The position numbers and the translations under genes are program-made. A stretch of 64,000 nucleotides of DNA, taken from assembly GCA_036927565.1 (NCBI GenBank), contig JAYESD010000004.1:168955381-169019380 (forward strand), given 5' to 3'. The notes under the pieces were generated by a model. It made no database searches and was not told where the DNA came from. It saw only the letters and a program-made list of their open reading frames with translations. This stretch comes from Tuctoria greenei (lineage: Eukaryota > Streptophyta > Magnoliopsida > Poales > Poaceae). Positions 45,735-58,392 of this stretch are shown piece after piece (positions within the stretch are counted from its first letter, which is position 1; every line of letters begins with the position of its first letter).

Positions 45735-48700
45735 TGTGAGGACCAGGTCCACAGATTCCAGGAATCGCAGACGGTGGTGCCGTGCGATGCGGCACCCAAC
45801 AGCACGCACGAAAATAATACAACAAAATACCAAGTTTTATTGGTAGAAACAGCGAAAGTCTTTTACAATACATAATGTACAGCGGAAGTAATACTCATAG
45901 CCAAACTCTCAGCCTAGCTATGCAAAAGTGCAGCCGTCCAGCCCAGGGACGCCACACACTAGCAACACACAAAAGACCACGGCGGCGTGCAGGGATCCCA
46001 CATGGTGATATACCCCAACGGGGGCATCACCTCATCTTCGGGCCCTTCCTCACACGTCTCACCTGCAAACAACTTAATATAGCAACTGTGAGCACGAAGG
46101 CACAACAAGACTTAACCGTCTCACCTAAACATGGAACTCTACATGCAGGAATACTTAACATAGGAATAGATAGAGCAGTAAATGACTTGCCTACATGTTG
46201 ATCCTCAATTTTCAAGTTATTATCGACAGCTTAAAGGTTCTATAAAAGTAACTTTAGTGAGCATATTCTGTAGCAATCATAGTTGCAAAGCAATTATAAT
46301 TCAATACATCATATTCTTCTGGCTTCTTCAGTATTTACTACGTCACGACACAGTGAACAAGCGGTACTCAAATAATCACGAGGGACGGAGATTGCAATCA
46401 GTAAACACCCGGATAACACGTCACATACACCCATTTCGGAAGTGGAGCAAATCACACTTCAATACTATGATGTATGCAACAACCTTTCAAAGGAAAACCC
46501 AAATGTCGAACCGGTACTTCCGTAACGGGCAGGTGGTCCTTGCACGGAGCGTGTCTGTGCCCGCCGGCAGATTTACACCTTGCTGCCCTCAACCCACTCC
46601 TATAAAACATTAGGGTAAGCCTCGACACCCAGGTTAACCAATTACATCAGTTTCCTGGTTTCCATATAGCCAGTATGCATCCGGTACGGTTCAAACTTGT
46701 CCAGCAGGGCTGCACACAGACCGGTCCTCAATCAACACAAGCAGGGCTAGGCACGGGAGACCGTGTCTTGCTGCATCCTATCCAGCTTCCTGGTCTCAAT
46801 TTCATATTCTTAAACCATTCTTTGATAAAATTCATCCCGTATGATAAAATCCTTTATTGCGTGTAGATTCCAACTACTCGACTTGTACCGGATTCCTCAA
46901 AACATTAGCATGGCATTTTCTACTCATCAAGCTGTGGACCTACCTAATACTCCATGGGATTTTTGGAACATGCAAGTGGAGTAACAAGCATCTTAGCCCT
47001 AATGCACAAAACTCATCTAGACATAAGTGATACAAATAGAAACTTTGAAATAGCACTTAAATCAAACCAGGGCTTGTCTGGCTGCGAGTCAATATCAATG
47101 TTAGCTCCTGGGATGATTCTGTCCAAGTCCTCTAGCTCCTCTTCGATCTTGGTCACTATATGATATGCAATATATAAAGTACATGAGTGACAACGAAACT
47201 ATATAAATGATTTTATAAACACTGATTAGGTAAGAAAATGATTTTAATTGGCTTTGGGATTTTTAAAGTGAATACTAGGTACTATGAGGAAGAACTAGAC
47301 CAAGAATTGGAGATGTTCAAAGTAGCTTATTGTGTCTAAAATTACAACAAGTAAAAGGCTTCTCTGAATTTTGGTATTAAATCTGTTTACAAGTAGGAAA
47401 ATTTGTTTCATATTTTTCTGAGCTTCCTACAAAGAGGAATTGATTTTACAAGTTTGGGAAAATTCTGGAAATGTTTCTGTACGTTTCTCATTTTTCAAAA
47501 GACAAAGAGAATTGGAATACCAATTCACCCAATAAATAATGTCCAATGAAATATAAATTATTACTAGAGATCAAGGATATTCTTAAGAGTGTTCTGACCA
47601 AAATTGGGAATTTTCCAATTAGCATAACAGGGGTAAATCAATTTCCCAAGCAGTTAGATCAAATGAATTAATTATGAAAATTTTTGCACTTTCATATCCA
47701 AGAAATTGCACCATTGCAAAGTTGGGATCAAGAGGAGTCTACCAGAATTTATTGGGAATTATTTGATCAAGGTTACTAGGAGTAATGGATTTTTGAAGTT
47801 TGCTCAAAATCTATAATTTTTTGTAAAAGAAAAAGTTTAAATAAATCTGGCCAGTCCCACACATTTAAAATGGACCAATCACAATCAGGCCACACCGAGA
47901 CCACCTAGTCAACCCGCGTAGCCACATCAGATCAAATCGCCACAGCAGATCCGAAGGGAGGGAAAACAGGCCCTGATAAGCGGGCCCCACTGGTCGTCTT
48001 CCACCTTTGGCCGCGCAGCGCGCCCGCTGTGGCGCTCTCCGGCGAGCTCGTCGACTCGACTTCCCTGGCCTTCTTTCTCTCTGTAACTCCCGCCTAACCA
48101 ATATCCAAGGTACTGAACACGATGGGGAGGTCGTCGAATGCCGGCGATGGCTGGACGGCGGCTAGGGTTTTGGCCAAGCCGGAACCACTCAGAAATGACG
48201 CAAACACATCGGCAAAGGCTCAAGAGGTTCCTGGGAGCATGAGGAAGATGATTGGGAGGTGCAAAAGCCGTGGAACGGCCGACAATCATGAGTTTGAAGG
48301 CGCACCGATGAATTTTCATTTGCGGGCACGAAAACATAATATCCAACTTCATCTCTCGATAACTTTCCTTCATTTTTCGTGAGTTGTTGCGCCTGGAGGT
48401 ATTGAATATATTCCTTAATTGGATTGAAGAATATTTGCAAGTAGAAACAAAATTAAATCGATGACCTAGTGACCTCGATATGAACTAGCTTCGGTAAAAC
48501 TTGAATCATTTGCTCGATACCTAAGGAAATGAAGCAGAACTTCACCTTGAGGAAGAGGTTGTGATGGCGATCCTTTTTGCTGTTGAAGTCAAGGCGTAAC
48601 ACCGCTTGTTGAGGGGTGCCAATAGTGGAGCAGAGGCGGCGATCGTCTCCAACTCCGGAGGCGTACGTGAAACTTCAAAATACTGGCAACCCAGTGAGCA

Positions 48701-49472
48701 AAGGGACAAGCTAATTAGATTAGATGATGGAGGAGATTTTTGCTCTACTTTTTGATGTTTGGAGCTTGACCAACCGATGGCTAGAACAGTTGAACGAAGT
48801 GAAGAACAGGGAGGCGGTCGAAAATGGTGCTGGCGGCAAGAACAGAGAATACCTTTGCTTTTTCTCCGTGGTAGAGGGTTAGGATGAGAGTGGGGCTCTT
48901 TAAAGCGAAACCCAGCTTGGAGGCAGTAACCTTGGTGCCAGGGCCAAGCCATCGCCGTGGCGCCTTGCAGAATCGAGGTGTCGAGCGGAAGGAGGAAGAA
49001 AAAACAGCATACAGAGTAAGGGTTCTGACTAGTGGGTCCCACTTGTCATACTCAAACACCAAGTCTTTGTTCCTTCAATTACACCACCTAACAATGTCCA
49101 AAAATCCTAGACTTTTGTAGAAGGACAATCAAAGGTGTAGATTCAGATTTTGGAATTTGATTTCATATTTGGAGAAGTTTCATCTGAAATTCAAATTCAA
49201 ATTTGAATTTGAATGGAATTCAATGTACCCATTGATTTAAATAGAGAATGTGCTCCAAATTTTATGAAATTTGACATGGATGCTATTTGGAATATTTGTA
49301 AGCTAATGTTATTTTGTCAAGGTTTGAACAGAAGCTAATTTGAATTTTTCGAATTTCCTCTATTGAAGTTTGAATTGGTTTGATTTTTAAATTGCCATTT
49401 CAATTTATTTTTCCCATTCAAATTTTTAATTATCCTCTATGAGCTTTACACTGTGAATTTAGGGCTTTTACA
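45735..49472 (-). repeat. 3' LTR of Tekay-like element (about 3.7 kb)
   Basis: The inner boundary is clear: on the minus strand GCGGGAGGAA (PPT) is followed by TGTAAAAGCCC at 49472. The outer boundary at 45735 (plus-strand TGTGAGGACCAGG, minus-strand ending CCTCACA) is inferred from TG..CA. A long LTR is normal for this lineage. The interior has no gene; small open stretches at 45875-49042 are chance. Confidence 0.6.
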
Positions 49473-49482
49473 TTCCTCCCGC
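49473..49482 (-). promoter_or_regulatory. Polypurine tract of Tekay-like element
   Basis: GCGGGAGGAA on the minus strand, directly before the LTR start TGTAAAAG. Confidence 0.75.
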
Positions 49483-49536
49483 ATTAGAAAGAATCTCATC
49501 TCGATATTATAAATGAAAGAGACGGAGGTAAAAAGA

Positions 49537-50808
49537 TTACTGGATATGCGATGATAAAAAATCTAGATAGTTGGATCGTAGATAGTCCTCGCTTTCCCAT
49601 GTCGCTTCCTCAGTGGTATGGTTACTCCACAAGACTTTGTAGAAGCACAAAGTCTGGTTTCTTGTGGTGTGAGCCTTTTCATCAATAATACAGATCAGAT
49701 ACTCAGAATAAGTGTGATTCAGTTGGAGAACTTCAATGCCTTCAGTGCGGATTTTAGCCGGGGATTTAAGGCACTTCCGTAGCTGAGAAATGTGGAATAC
49801 ATTCTGAACTCCAGAGAGTGATGCCGGTAACTCTAAACGATAGGCCACGGGTCCGGATTTTTCAATGATGGCGAACGGACCGATGAATCGTGGAGCAAGC
49901 TTTCCCTTCACTATGAAGCGATGAATCCCTTTCATCGGAGAGACACGAAGGTAAGCGTGGTGTCTGATGTCGAAGTGGAGAGGTCGATGTCTTTTATCCG
50001 CATAGGTTTTTCGACGAGACTGAGCAGCCTTGAGATTGGCTTGAATCACTCACACTCGTTCTTCGGCTTCATTCACAAGATCAATACCATATATTACTCG
50101 TTCGTCGGATTCACACTAGTTCAGTGGTGTGCGACATTTCTGGCCATAGAGAGCTTCATACGGTGCCATCTTGATGCTAGCTTGATAGCCATTGTTATAT
50201 GAGCACTCCGACAAAGGTAAATGATCATCCAATTTTTTACCGTGGTGGATGGCACAAGCGCGTAGCATATCTTCCAGAACTTGTATCACCCATTCTGTTT
50301 GACCGTCGGTCTGCGGGTGATATGGGGAGCTTCAGATCAGTTTCATCCCCAATGATGCGTGCAGCTGCTCCAAAAAATGGGCAACAAATAGTGCACTGCG
50401 ATCTGAAATAATTGCCCGAGGAACACCGTGCAAGCACATGATTCTTGCAATATACAACTCCACATATTTCTTGGCAATGAGCCTTGTCTGTATAGGTATA
50501 AAATGAGCTGATTTGGATAGTCGGTCGACTATCACCCAAATTGAATCATGCTTGTGGAATGTGAGAGGCAAACCGATGATGAAATCCATACTAATATCTT
50601 CCCACTTCCACGCCGGAATTTTCAATGGTTGCAGCTGACCGGCTTTCCTCATATGGTCGGCTTTCACCCGCCGACACGCATCACACTCGGATACGTACTT
50701 TGCAATTTCTCTTTTCATCTGTGTCCACCAAAATCTTGTTTTCTGATGTTGATACATGTTTTTGCTGCCTGGAGGAATAGAGTACTTGGATAAGTGAGCT
50801 TCATCCAA
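49537..50808 (-). pseudogene. Tekay-like integrase with chromodomain
   Basis: The HHCC finger ends in CDACRRVKADH. The core shows Asp in SMDFIIGLP, Asp in IISDRSALF and Glu in the GQTEWVIQVLED segment (frame change near 50332). The C-terminal GPFAIIEKSGPVAYRLELP block is followed by NVFHISQLRKCL and a chromodomain ending at 49537. The chromodomain would direct insertion to methylated histone H3. Two frame breaks separate core, middle and C-terminus. Confidence 0.8.
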
Positions 50809-52390
50809 GATTTTCTTCTAAAGTGTCAAATCACGGGGTACCACTATACGGTCTTTGAACCTTAGAGTACCATGCTCATCACATCGAAAGCACTTCATTT
50901 CTCCATTCTTCATTCTCCTATGAATGTGCGACATACCCATGTCTTTCTTTTGAGCTTCCATAATATCCTCTCATATGGTAGGAATGAGAGCAAGATTATA
51001 TAACACTCCATATGGAACCAAGTATAAACTCAGCTCGTCCTCGTCCATTGGAGTGATGGACAGATTATTGACATGAGACTTGCAGCTTAGTGCATTGGTG
51101 ACCACATTTGCCTTGCCGGGATTGTAGTGGATCTCAATCTCATAATCTTTGATCAGCTCTAACCATCTTCATTGTCGCGTATTCAACTCCTTCTGAGTGA
51201 AGATATATTTTAGGCTCTTGTGATCGGTGTAGAGATGCACTAGTTTCTTTGTAAATAATGCCTCCACATTTTCAAAGTGAGCACCATGGAAGCAAGCTCA
51301 AGGTCATGAGTTGGATAATGCTGCTCATGATCTTGGAGCTGCCGTGAGCCATATGCGACCAGACGCATCACAATAAACGTCGAAAGATTTGGTCGTATCC
51401 GGCTGAGCTAGCACTGGGGCTGTTGTGAGATGCTTCACTAATGCTTGAAATGCATCCTCACATGCCTTGCTCCAAATATATTTGGTCCCCTTTTTCAGCA
51501 GCTCCGTCATCAGTTTAGCAATTTGAGAAGCTCGGAATGAACCTCCGATAATATTCTGCTAATCCAAGAAAGCTGCGAACTTCGTGTACAAACTTTGGAA
51601 ACTTCCATTTCAGCACTTACACAATCTTGCTTGGATCAACAGCGATACCCTCCGCTGAAATAATGGAAATGGCACCTGGCTGATCCAAAACTCGCACTTG
51701 CTGAATTTTGCATACAGTTTTTGATCTTGCAATCGTTGGAGGACGATATGCAAGTTTTTGGCGTGTTCTTCCTCCGATTTAGAACAAAGTAGAATGTCAT
51801 CGATGAAGACCACGACAAACTTGTCCAACTCCGGCAGGAATACTGAATTCATCAAATACATAATGTGAGCCAGCGCGTTGGTAAGTACAAACGACATGAT
51901 GAGATATTCCTAGAGCCCATATCTCGTCGATAATGCCGTCTTCAGTATATCCTCCGGTCGGATTTTTATTTGATGATATCCGGACCGAAGATCCATCTTT
52001 GAGAAGACCTTGGAACCCACTAATTGATCGAATAAAATATTGATGCGCGGTAGTGGATACTTATTCTTGATCTTCACGGTGTTGAGCGGACGATAGTCCA
52101 CATATAAACGTAACGTCTTGTCTTTCTTGTTCACAAACAATGCAGAGCAGCCCCAAGGTGATGAACTTGGGCGTATGAGACCTTTGTCCAGCAGGTCCTT
52201 CAAATGCTCCTTTAATTCTGCCAATTCATTAGGTGCCATATTGTACGGCCTTCGAGAAATAAGCGTGGTTCCCGGGATAAGTTCAATTTTGAACACGATG
52301 TCCCTATCCGGTGGCATACCCGGAAGGTCATCCAGAAAAACGTCCGGATACTCATGGACCACACGAATATCCTCAAGCTTTGTGGTTTCC
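50809..52390 (-). pseudogene. Tekay-like RT and RNase H remnant
   Basis: RT starts near 52362 (VHEYPDVFLDDLPGMPPDR, SPWGCSALFVNKKDK, LNTVKIKNKYPLPR) and continues at 51610-51897 with the FIDDILLCSKSEEEH active-site block. RNase H fragments lie at about 51000-51510 (DVYCDASG). Several frameshifts are present. About 100 residues normally found between protease and RT are missing where the mini-CACTA sits. Confidence 0.75.
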
Positions 52391-52593
52391 CACTACAGGA
52401 AACGCTGATACTTACGCCAGCCAGTTTAATTGACGTCGGCTGGCCAACGTAATTTAATTAACTTACGTTGGCTGTAGGAACCCGACATAAGTAAGTTAAC
52501 CTACGTCGGCTGCCGACGTAAGTAACTAGCTCGACAACAGTTAAGGATAACTTACGTCGGCACGGACAACAGGCCGACGTAATTTCTGTGGTG
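52391..52593. mobile_element. 203-bp mini-CACTA element
   Basis: The left end is CACTACAGGAAAC; the right end read inward is CACCACAGAAATT. The interior is packed with ACGTCGGC/GCCGACGT inverted motifs and TTACGT words, with no ORF. Flanking triplets are TCC and CCC, an imperfect duplication. It shares the 11-base end CACTACAGGAA with CACTA-2, suggesting mobilisation by the same transposase group. Confidence 0.75.
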
Positions 52594-53997
52594 CCCGATG
52601 GACCATCCTATCGGCTGCTACTTTCCCACCCGCAGAGGAAATCAAATATGTACATTTTGTGGGAATTATAGGTAATTGATATTTGATGACATATGATTGG
52701 CTAATGAAATTATAGGTGGCACCGGAGTCAAATAATATGACTACGGGATTTCGGAGTAGAGAAAACGTATCCGCAAAGGCGGGTTCGCCTTCCGGCACGT
52801 CTTTGATAGCTAGGTGGTGGACGTTGCCGGGTTTTGCTGCTGGTTTCTTGGGCTGGTTGCGGGGCTGAGCTGCACCCTGATACGGTGCTTGTCCGCTGCT
52901 CTGTCGGTGCTCGGGGCAGTCCCTCGCAAAATGCCCGACACGGCTACACGTATAGCATGTGTATTGTGTCGGGTTTCCTCCAAGCTGCGGAGAGATTCCC
53001 GGTGCACGTGGTGGAGGTAGATATGCACACGGGACAACCTTTGCTGCTGCTGCTGTGGAAATGGCAGTCGGAAAAGCGACGTGTTGAAAGAACGACTGTG
53101 GGATTGCTGCAGTCGCGCTGGTGGCTGCCATCGCTGACCGGATAGTGAGCGATACACCACACGGTACTTCCGTGGACCACCACTGCTGCTGCTCGATGGC
53201 ACGCTCTGTTTCCTCTTATCAGAAATGAGCTCGCCCTGAGCATCTTCCTGCACTATCGCGACATTGACAATGTCGTTGAAGGTGCCGCGATTGCATTGTG
53301 CGAGTTGGACCTTCATCTTGGGATTAAGGCCCCTGAAGAATGTATCTTGCGTTCCCAGATATTCTGGCGTGTACTGCGCCAAATGATTGAATGCGTGGGA
53401 GTATTCATGAGCACTGCTCCTGCCTTGCTTTAGCACCAAAAATTCCTGAAGCTTCCTTTTCATTATACCGGGAGGTATATGGTAGGCGCGGAATGCCTCC
53501 CAGAATTTGGTCCATGTGACCGCATGACCAGCCGGCAGTGACGCGATGAAGATCGCCCACCAAGCACCAGTGGACCCCTGAAGTTGTTGCGCTGCAAATA
53601 GCACCTTCTGTTGTTTGGTGCATCGCAGCAAACCGAAGTTCGCCTCGAGTGTGCAGATAAAGTAGTCCACCTCCGGAGCCTCCTCGACCTCTGTGAAGAC
53701 CGGTGGATGAATCGCCAAGAAGTCCGAGTACGAAACCTGTTGGGGCTGGCGTTGCCCATTATCTTGTTGCCTCCCTTGACGAGACGAGTTCTGCACCAAC
53801 ATCCACAGTAACTCGGTTTACTCATCACGCGAGCCGAGTACTACGGCCAGAATCTCCGTGAGAGTCCACGGAGGTTCAGGTGATGGTGTTGGAGGAGCTT
53901 GTTGCTGTGGTGTCGTGGTTTGCTCCTGGGTCGGAGATTCAACCTCACGACCCTTGCTAGAGCCTCCCATCTCGGGCGTAGAACGTGTACGCACCAT
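52594..53997 (-). pseudogene. Tekay-like gag and protease
   Basis: The start is the ATG at 53997 (MVRTRSTPEMGG). The capsid region at about 53240-53800 has FWEAFRAYHIPPGIMKRK and LDPKMKVQ-like motifs. The CCHC knuckle CYTCSRVGHFARDCPEH is at about 52930. Protease carries ILFDSGATYNFISQSY at about 52700. Frame changes occur near 53810 and 52950-53130. The frame is cut off by the mini-CACTA after the protease. Confidence 0.8.
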
Positions 53998-54005
53998 TCT
54001 GCATC

Positions 54006-54420
54006 CACTACAGGAATCCCGACGATTTGCGACGGCCAGGGCCATCGCAAATAAGCCATATGTCATCGCAAATAAGCTACTTGCGACGGATTTCCTTATT
54101 TGCGACGGTTTTTAGCCGTCGCAAATAAATCGTCGCAATTAAGCTTATTTGCGACGGCCACCGTCGCAAATAAGCTTAATTGCGACAGTCAGGATTGGCT
54201 GTCGCACGTTATTGCCGCGGGACGGTGGGCCCCGCAACATTATTTGCGACGGCCTGGCCGTCGCAAATAAGTTCAGTGGGCAGGGCCCACATGTCCTCCT
54301 CCGGGACCCACTCTGTTATTTGCGACGGCCAGGCCGTCGCAAATAGCAATTGCTTATTTGCGACGGCTTTGTACCTTATTTGCGACGGTACTGTATAAAA
54401 AGCCGTCGCAAATAAGGTTT
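54006..54420. repeat. CACTA-2 left subterminal repeats
   Basis: At least ten copies of TTTGCGACGG or CCGTCGCAAATA in both orientations, many as close inverted pairs that can fold into hairpins. Short open stretches here are repeat artefacts. Confidence 0.9.
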
Positions 54421-54562
54421 TTTATTTTTTTAAAAAAACAGAAAACACTAACCAGCTCGATGGCCAGATTCACAGAACAGATTCACAGAACACATCACAT
54501 CATAACAGTTTCAAAACACATCGTACAAACATCGCATCAACATCAACAACCTAAACATGGGC

Positions 54563-57303
54563 TCACTCGCCGGTTTGACCTCCGTAGCCACCTCCGGAGC
54601 CACCTCCGAAGTCGAAGTCCTCGTCGTGCCTCATTCCAGGCGGCGGTAGCAACGGCGACGACGTTTGTGCAGCCGTCGCGGATCCCTGCAATTAATGAAA
54701 CTTAGAGTTAAAATATAAATGCATCAACATCTCTCTCACTCCCTCTCTCTCTATCTTCATCTAAATCCCACTCTCTTCTTCTCTTTTCATTTCTCTCTTT
54801 GTCTCTCACTCTATCTTTCTTTCTCACTCTATCTCTCTATTGCTATCCTTTTCCCTCTATCTTCCTCCCTCTATCTCCATCTACATCTCCCTCCCTCTAT
54901 CTTCCCCTCTCTCTATCTACATCTACATCTTACTCTCTCTCTTCATTCCCATCCTACTCTATCTATCTTTCACTCTTTCTTCTGTCTCCCTTTCTTCTAT
55001 CTCTATCTTTCTTCTATCTCAATCATTTTCTTCTATCTAACTATCTCTCTTTCATCTATCTCGATCTTATTACGCTGGAGAAGAAGGATTACATAGAAAC
55101 TTACCTGACCCGCTGAAGAAGGATCGCCTGGAAGGACCGGTGGTAGTACCGGTAGCTGGATTCCCAGACCTTGCGCCTGAGTGATGGACTGTCATTGCAA
55201 ACATTAAATGCTACCTATTAGTAAGTCATTTATGCTGAATTAATGAGAATTTTAGTTTTTATTTTGTTACCTCCATTGCTTCCCGCATCTGCACCAACGC
55301 TGCTGCCTGGGTTTGGATCGTGGCCTCCATCACGATCCTTTGGCGTTCCGCCTCCCTCCTTTCCTCCTCATGTCGCCTTTCGTTTTCTTCTACAGTTTCT
55401 CGGAGGGACTGCATCTCAATGTCCCTCTGTGATACGCGGCGACCTCCCGTGCTCGAAGCCTACGTGGAGCTGCCTCTCGCAGGTCTCCCCGCCCTCGAGT
55501 CGACAACTCCATCGAATATGGCGAGCCTATAAAAAAGAGAGTCAGTAATATGAAATTGAAATATCTTGAATACTTTGAATTGAAAACGATAAAATGACTT
55601 GTAAACTCACCTTCTGTGTGCTTTTCCACCACCGATTGCATACGCGGCTTGAGGATTGATCGGTTGACGTTCCCAATCGAAATCCTCACCGTGTATCTTC
55701 CTAGCCTCCTCCCCGTACTTAGCCTGCAAAACAATAAAACCGTGTAAGTTGAACAATCTATATAGTTATATTTAATATGAATGATTTCTAAACTTACCAA
55801 CCGCTCGGCTGCAGCCTGACTGCACCCCGTCGGCTGAGAAGGGTCCCTGTGACCTCTTTTCCAGACCTCAGCTGCGGTGGGCGGCACCCCCGTCTCGCGC
55901 TCCTGTCAATACGTGTTAGTACAAACAATATTTTATTAATATATAAACATAAGTTACACACACTTACCATGCGTTTAGCTAAACGCAAGTGGTTATCTTG
56001 CCCGTGCCTGCTCTTCCCCTCCACCCCTCTGCAGTCTCGAGCCTTCTCAGACTTAGCTTTAAAATCGTCGCTAGCACAGTAGCGACAAAGGGCCCGAAAT
56101 GCATCAGTCCGACCCTGCAACCAGCTCACGTGGCCCTGCACATAGTTGGAAGTCGTTAAAAGTACCATCGAGGAAATTATCAGAAAAAAATACTTACTAC
56201 ACTCCACGTACCTGCGCGTACTCCTCCTCCGTCAGGTGCCTCAAGCTCTCTTGCCGGAAGTGTAACACGTGCTGCTGGTTCGCCTTCAAGTGCTCATTAA
56301 TAATTTGAACACGGGCCTTCGACAAAGCTTGTCGAAGCACCTTGGCAGCATTGAAGTAAAACACTCGCCTCGCATCCTCAAACATCCGACGGTCGTTGGG
56401 TCCTCTAAAGTATATCTTGCCTGCGATAAAGAATATATTGAATAGATGTTCACTAAAAGAGTTTAAGAGTTGTAACTTAGAAACTTTTTTAACATACTTA
56501 CAATAAAATCGGCCCATACGGCCTCCTGAAGGTTGCCGTGCTCCTGGTGATGGACGCGTGCGTAGTCCTCCCATGAAAGAGCAGGCACCCCGTCGATGAC
56601 CCCGGGATAGTGCAAACGCACTATGGACCCGAGGACACCGTTCACCGGTCTGTGGTGTTTCTCACCGGTGAAAGACAAGTCGTCCCAAGCACTCTAAGAT
56701 ATTTATTCATTCATTCATTACTTAAGTAATCAAAAGAAACTAAAATTGAAAACTATAATTTTTATTACCTATCTCCGACTGGACGAATCACGATCCTCTG
56801 TGAAGGGACCGCGGGAGGACTGACAAAGTGAGTCCTCCTCATCCTTCGCGTCTGCTGGGGCACCACGTCAGGTGACCCAGACGGTTCCTCACCAGCCGAG
56901 TCAAAGGCCTCAGGAACAAACTCATCGCCAGCCGGGGGCTGGCTGGCCGAGGGCTGACTCGCCGAGGGCTGCCTCGCCGAGGGTCGGCTGGCCGAGGGCT
57001 GCCTCTCCGAGTGCTGCCTCGCCGAGGGCTGGCTCACCGAAGGCGCCGCAGCCTCTGAGTCAGCCGGTGAGGACTACAACATTCAAATGATTCATAAGTA
57101 AGTTTAATGTGAATTTGAATTTAAAGAATTTGTCAAAAACGAGTGACATTTACCTGTGACGAAGCTCTAGAGCTAGTCTGAACGTGCCCCAGCAGCTGAG
57201 AGCGTCTGCTGCCAGTCGACGAGGCACCAACGAAAGCGTCCTCAGGTCTAGAGGGGTAGAACCCCCTCGTCGGCGGCACCTTCTTACCCTTCTTTGACGC
57301 CAT
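54563..57303 (-). CDS. Transposase_24 (Ptta/En/Spm accessory) gene of CACTA-2, spliced
   Basis: ATG at 57303 (MASKKGKKVPPTRG). Exon 1 is 57154-57303; exon 2 is about 56769-57073, with PSARQ/PSASQ repeats. Further exons at about 56500-56690 (SAWDDLSFTGEKHHRPVNGV, LSWEDYARVHHQEHG), 56200-56420 (KIYFRGPNDRRMFEDARRV, LRHLTEEEYAQV), 55970-56140 (DAFRALCRYCASDDF, KSRHGQDNHLRLAKRM), 55610-55900, and 55105-55530 with a coiled coil. The last exon, 54563-54685, encodes a Gly-rich end (FDFGGGSGGGYGG). Most visible joins are GT-AG. This family is the TNPA-like partner that binds subterminal repeats. I found no obvious stop inside the exons I traced, but I did not trace every join. Confidence 0.7.
54720..55075. 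repeat. Pyrimidine-rich low-complexity tract within an intron
   Basis: About 350 bp nearly free of G, made of CTCT, CTAT, CTTC words. On the gene strand it is a GA-rich intron between exons ending at 55105 and starting at 54685. The Leu/Ser-rich frames on the plus strand are artefacts. Confidence 0.9.
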
Positions 57304-57393
57304 CCTATTGTAATTAGATAATTAGTAAATATGCAAATAATATATATAAAATTCATGTTACTATCTTCAAGAAAACATTACTTGTAGTCACTT

Positions 57394-58089
57394 TCAAAAT
57401 TCATCAACATCATTGTCATGTGCCTGTGCCCTACTCCTTAAACCAGCCCAACGATCTTCCATCGTGGCCTGTTCTAATTTTCGTTTTCGCGTATCATCTG
57501 CCTCTACATCTTCAACGTCTTCAATATCTCCAACTAATTGATCGAGTCCTGCACCAAGCTCGACGATAAAAGTGTCTGGCAACTCTTCTTCTTGGTACAC
57601 TTCTTCAACGTCTTCGCTATCATGGTAACCATCATCCCCAGGAGTATATAGCCGCTCACGAGGATTCACCTTATATACCACCCACCAAGCACTGAGCTTC
57701 GTGCCTGGATAAGGTAGATAATACACTTGTTCAACTTGATGCGCAAGAACAAATGTATCATAACCTCGTAGTCGGTCCTTATGTTTCACTTCCACCATTC
57801 CAAATTGGTTTTCTCGAGTTCCATGAGTACGATCAAACCAATCACAGTCAAAGAAGACAACTCGAAGGGTCTTATTTCCGGTAAAAGTAAATTCAAGGAT
57901 TTGGTTAATGATACCATAATAATCGGTTAAATTCCCTTGAGTGTCCATTGCTCTCGTCACAACAACGGAATTTGATGTTGCTGCGAGAGGACGATGAGCT
58001 TCAAAATGAGTTGTACGGAATCGGAAGCCATTTACGTCATATCGACCATAGCTTCTAACATTCACCAATCCATAAGGTAGCTGCCGCAA
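57394..58089 (-). pseudogene. TNP2 C-terminal DUF4216 region, CACTA-2
   Basis: 231 codons open: RSYGRYDVNGFRFRTTHFEA, SVVVTRAMDTQGNLTDYYGI, FFDCDWFD, FVLAHQVEQVYYLPYPGTK, then an acidic tail ending DNDVDEF. Matches the DUF4216 segment at the C-terminus of TNP2 transposases. It is downstream of the fused N- and C-terminal TNP2 pieces at 58393-59125. Confidence 0.85.
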
Positions 58090-58392
58090 ATCTTCATGGA
58101 CATTGTGAGTCCGACACTGTTATAAAAGATGAGAGAATATTACATAATACTTCCTTAATAATAGTAATTTATAATACATAGAAGACGAGAGAATATTACA
58201 TATTCTCGAAACCAAGATAGAAAACCCTGCCCCCCATTTATTCCTTCCTTTCACATCGCTTCTACTTGTTTGGCCGTAGGTTGATGCCTATGTGGCCAAT
58301 ATTGTCTGTGGAACTCGCTGAACATGAAAAAACATCTTTTAGAGTACATGTGTAGCAAAATATGTAGATTAGCATAAACATAGGAGAAACAC

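Noticed and set aside
54719..55116. Leu/Ser-rich plus-strand ORFs
   Set aside because: Translation of a pyrimidine tract that lies in an intron of the minus-strand Transposase_24 gene.
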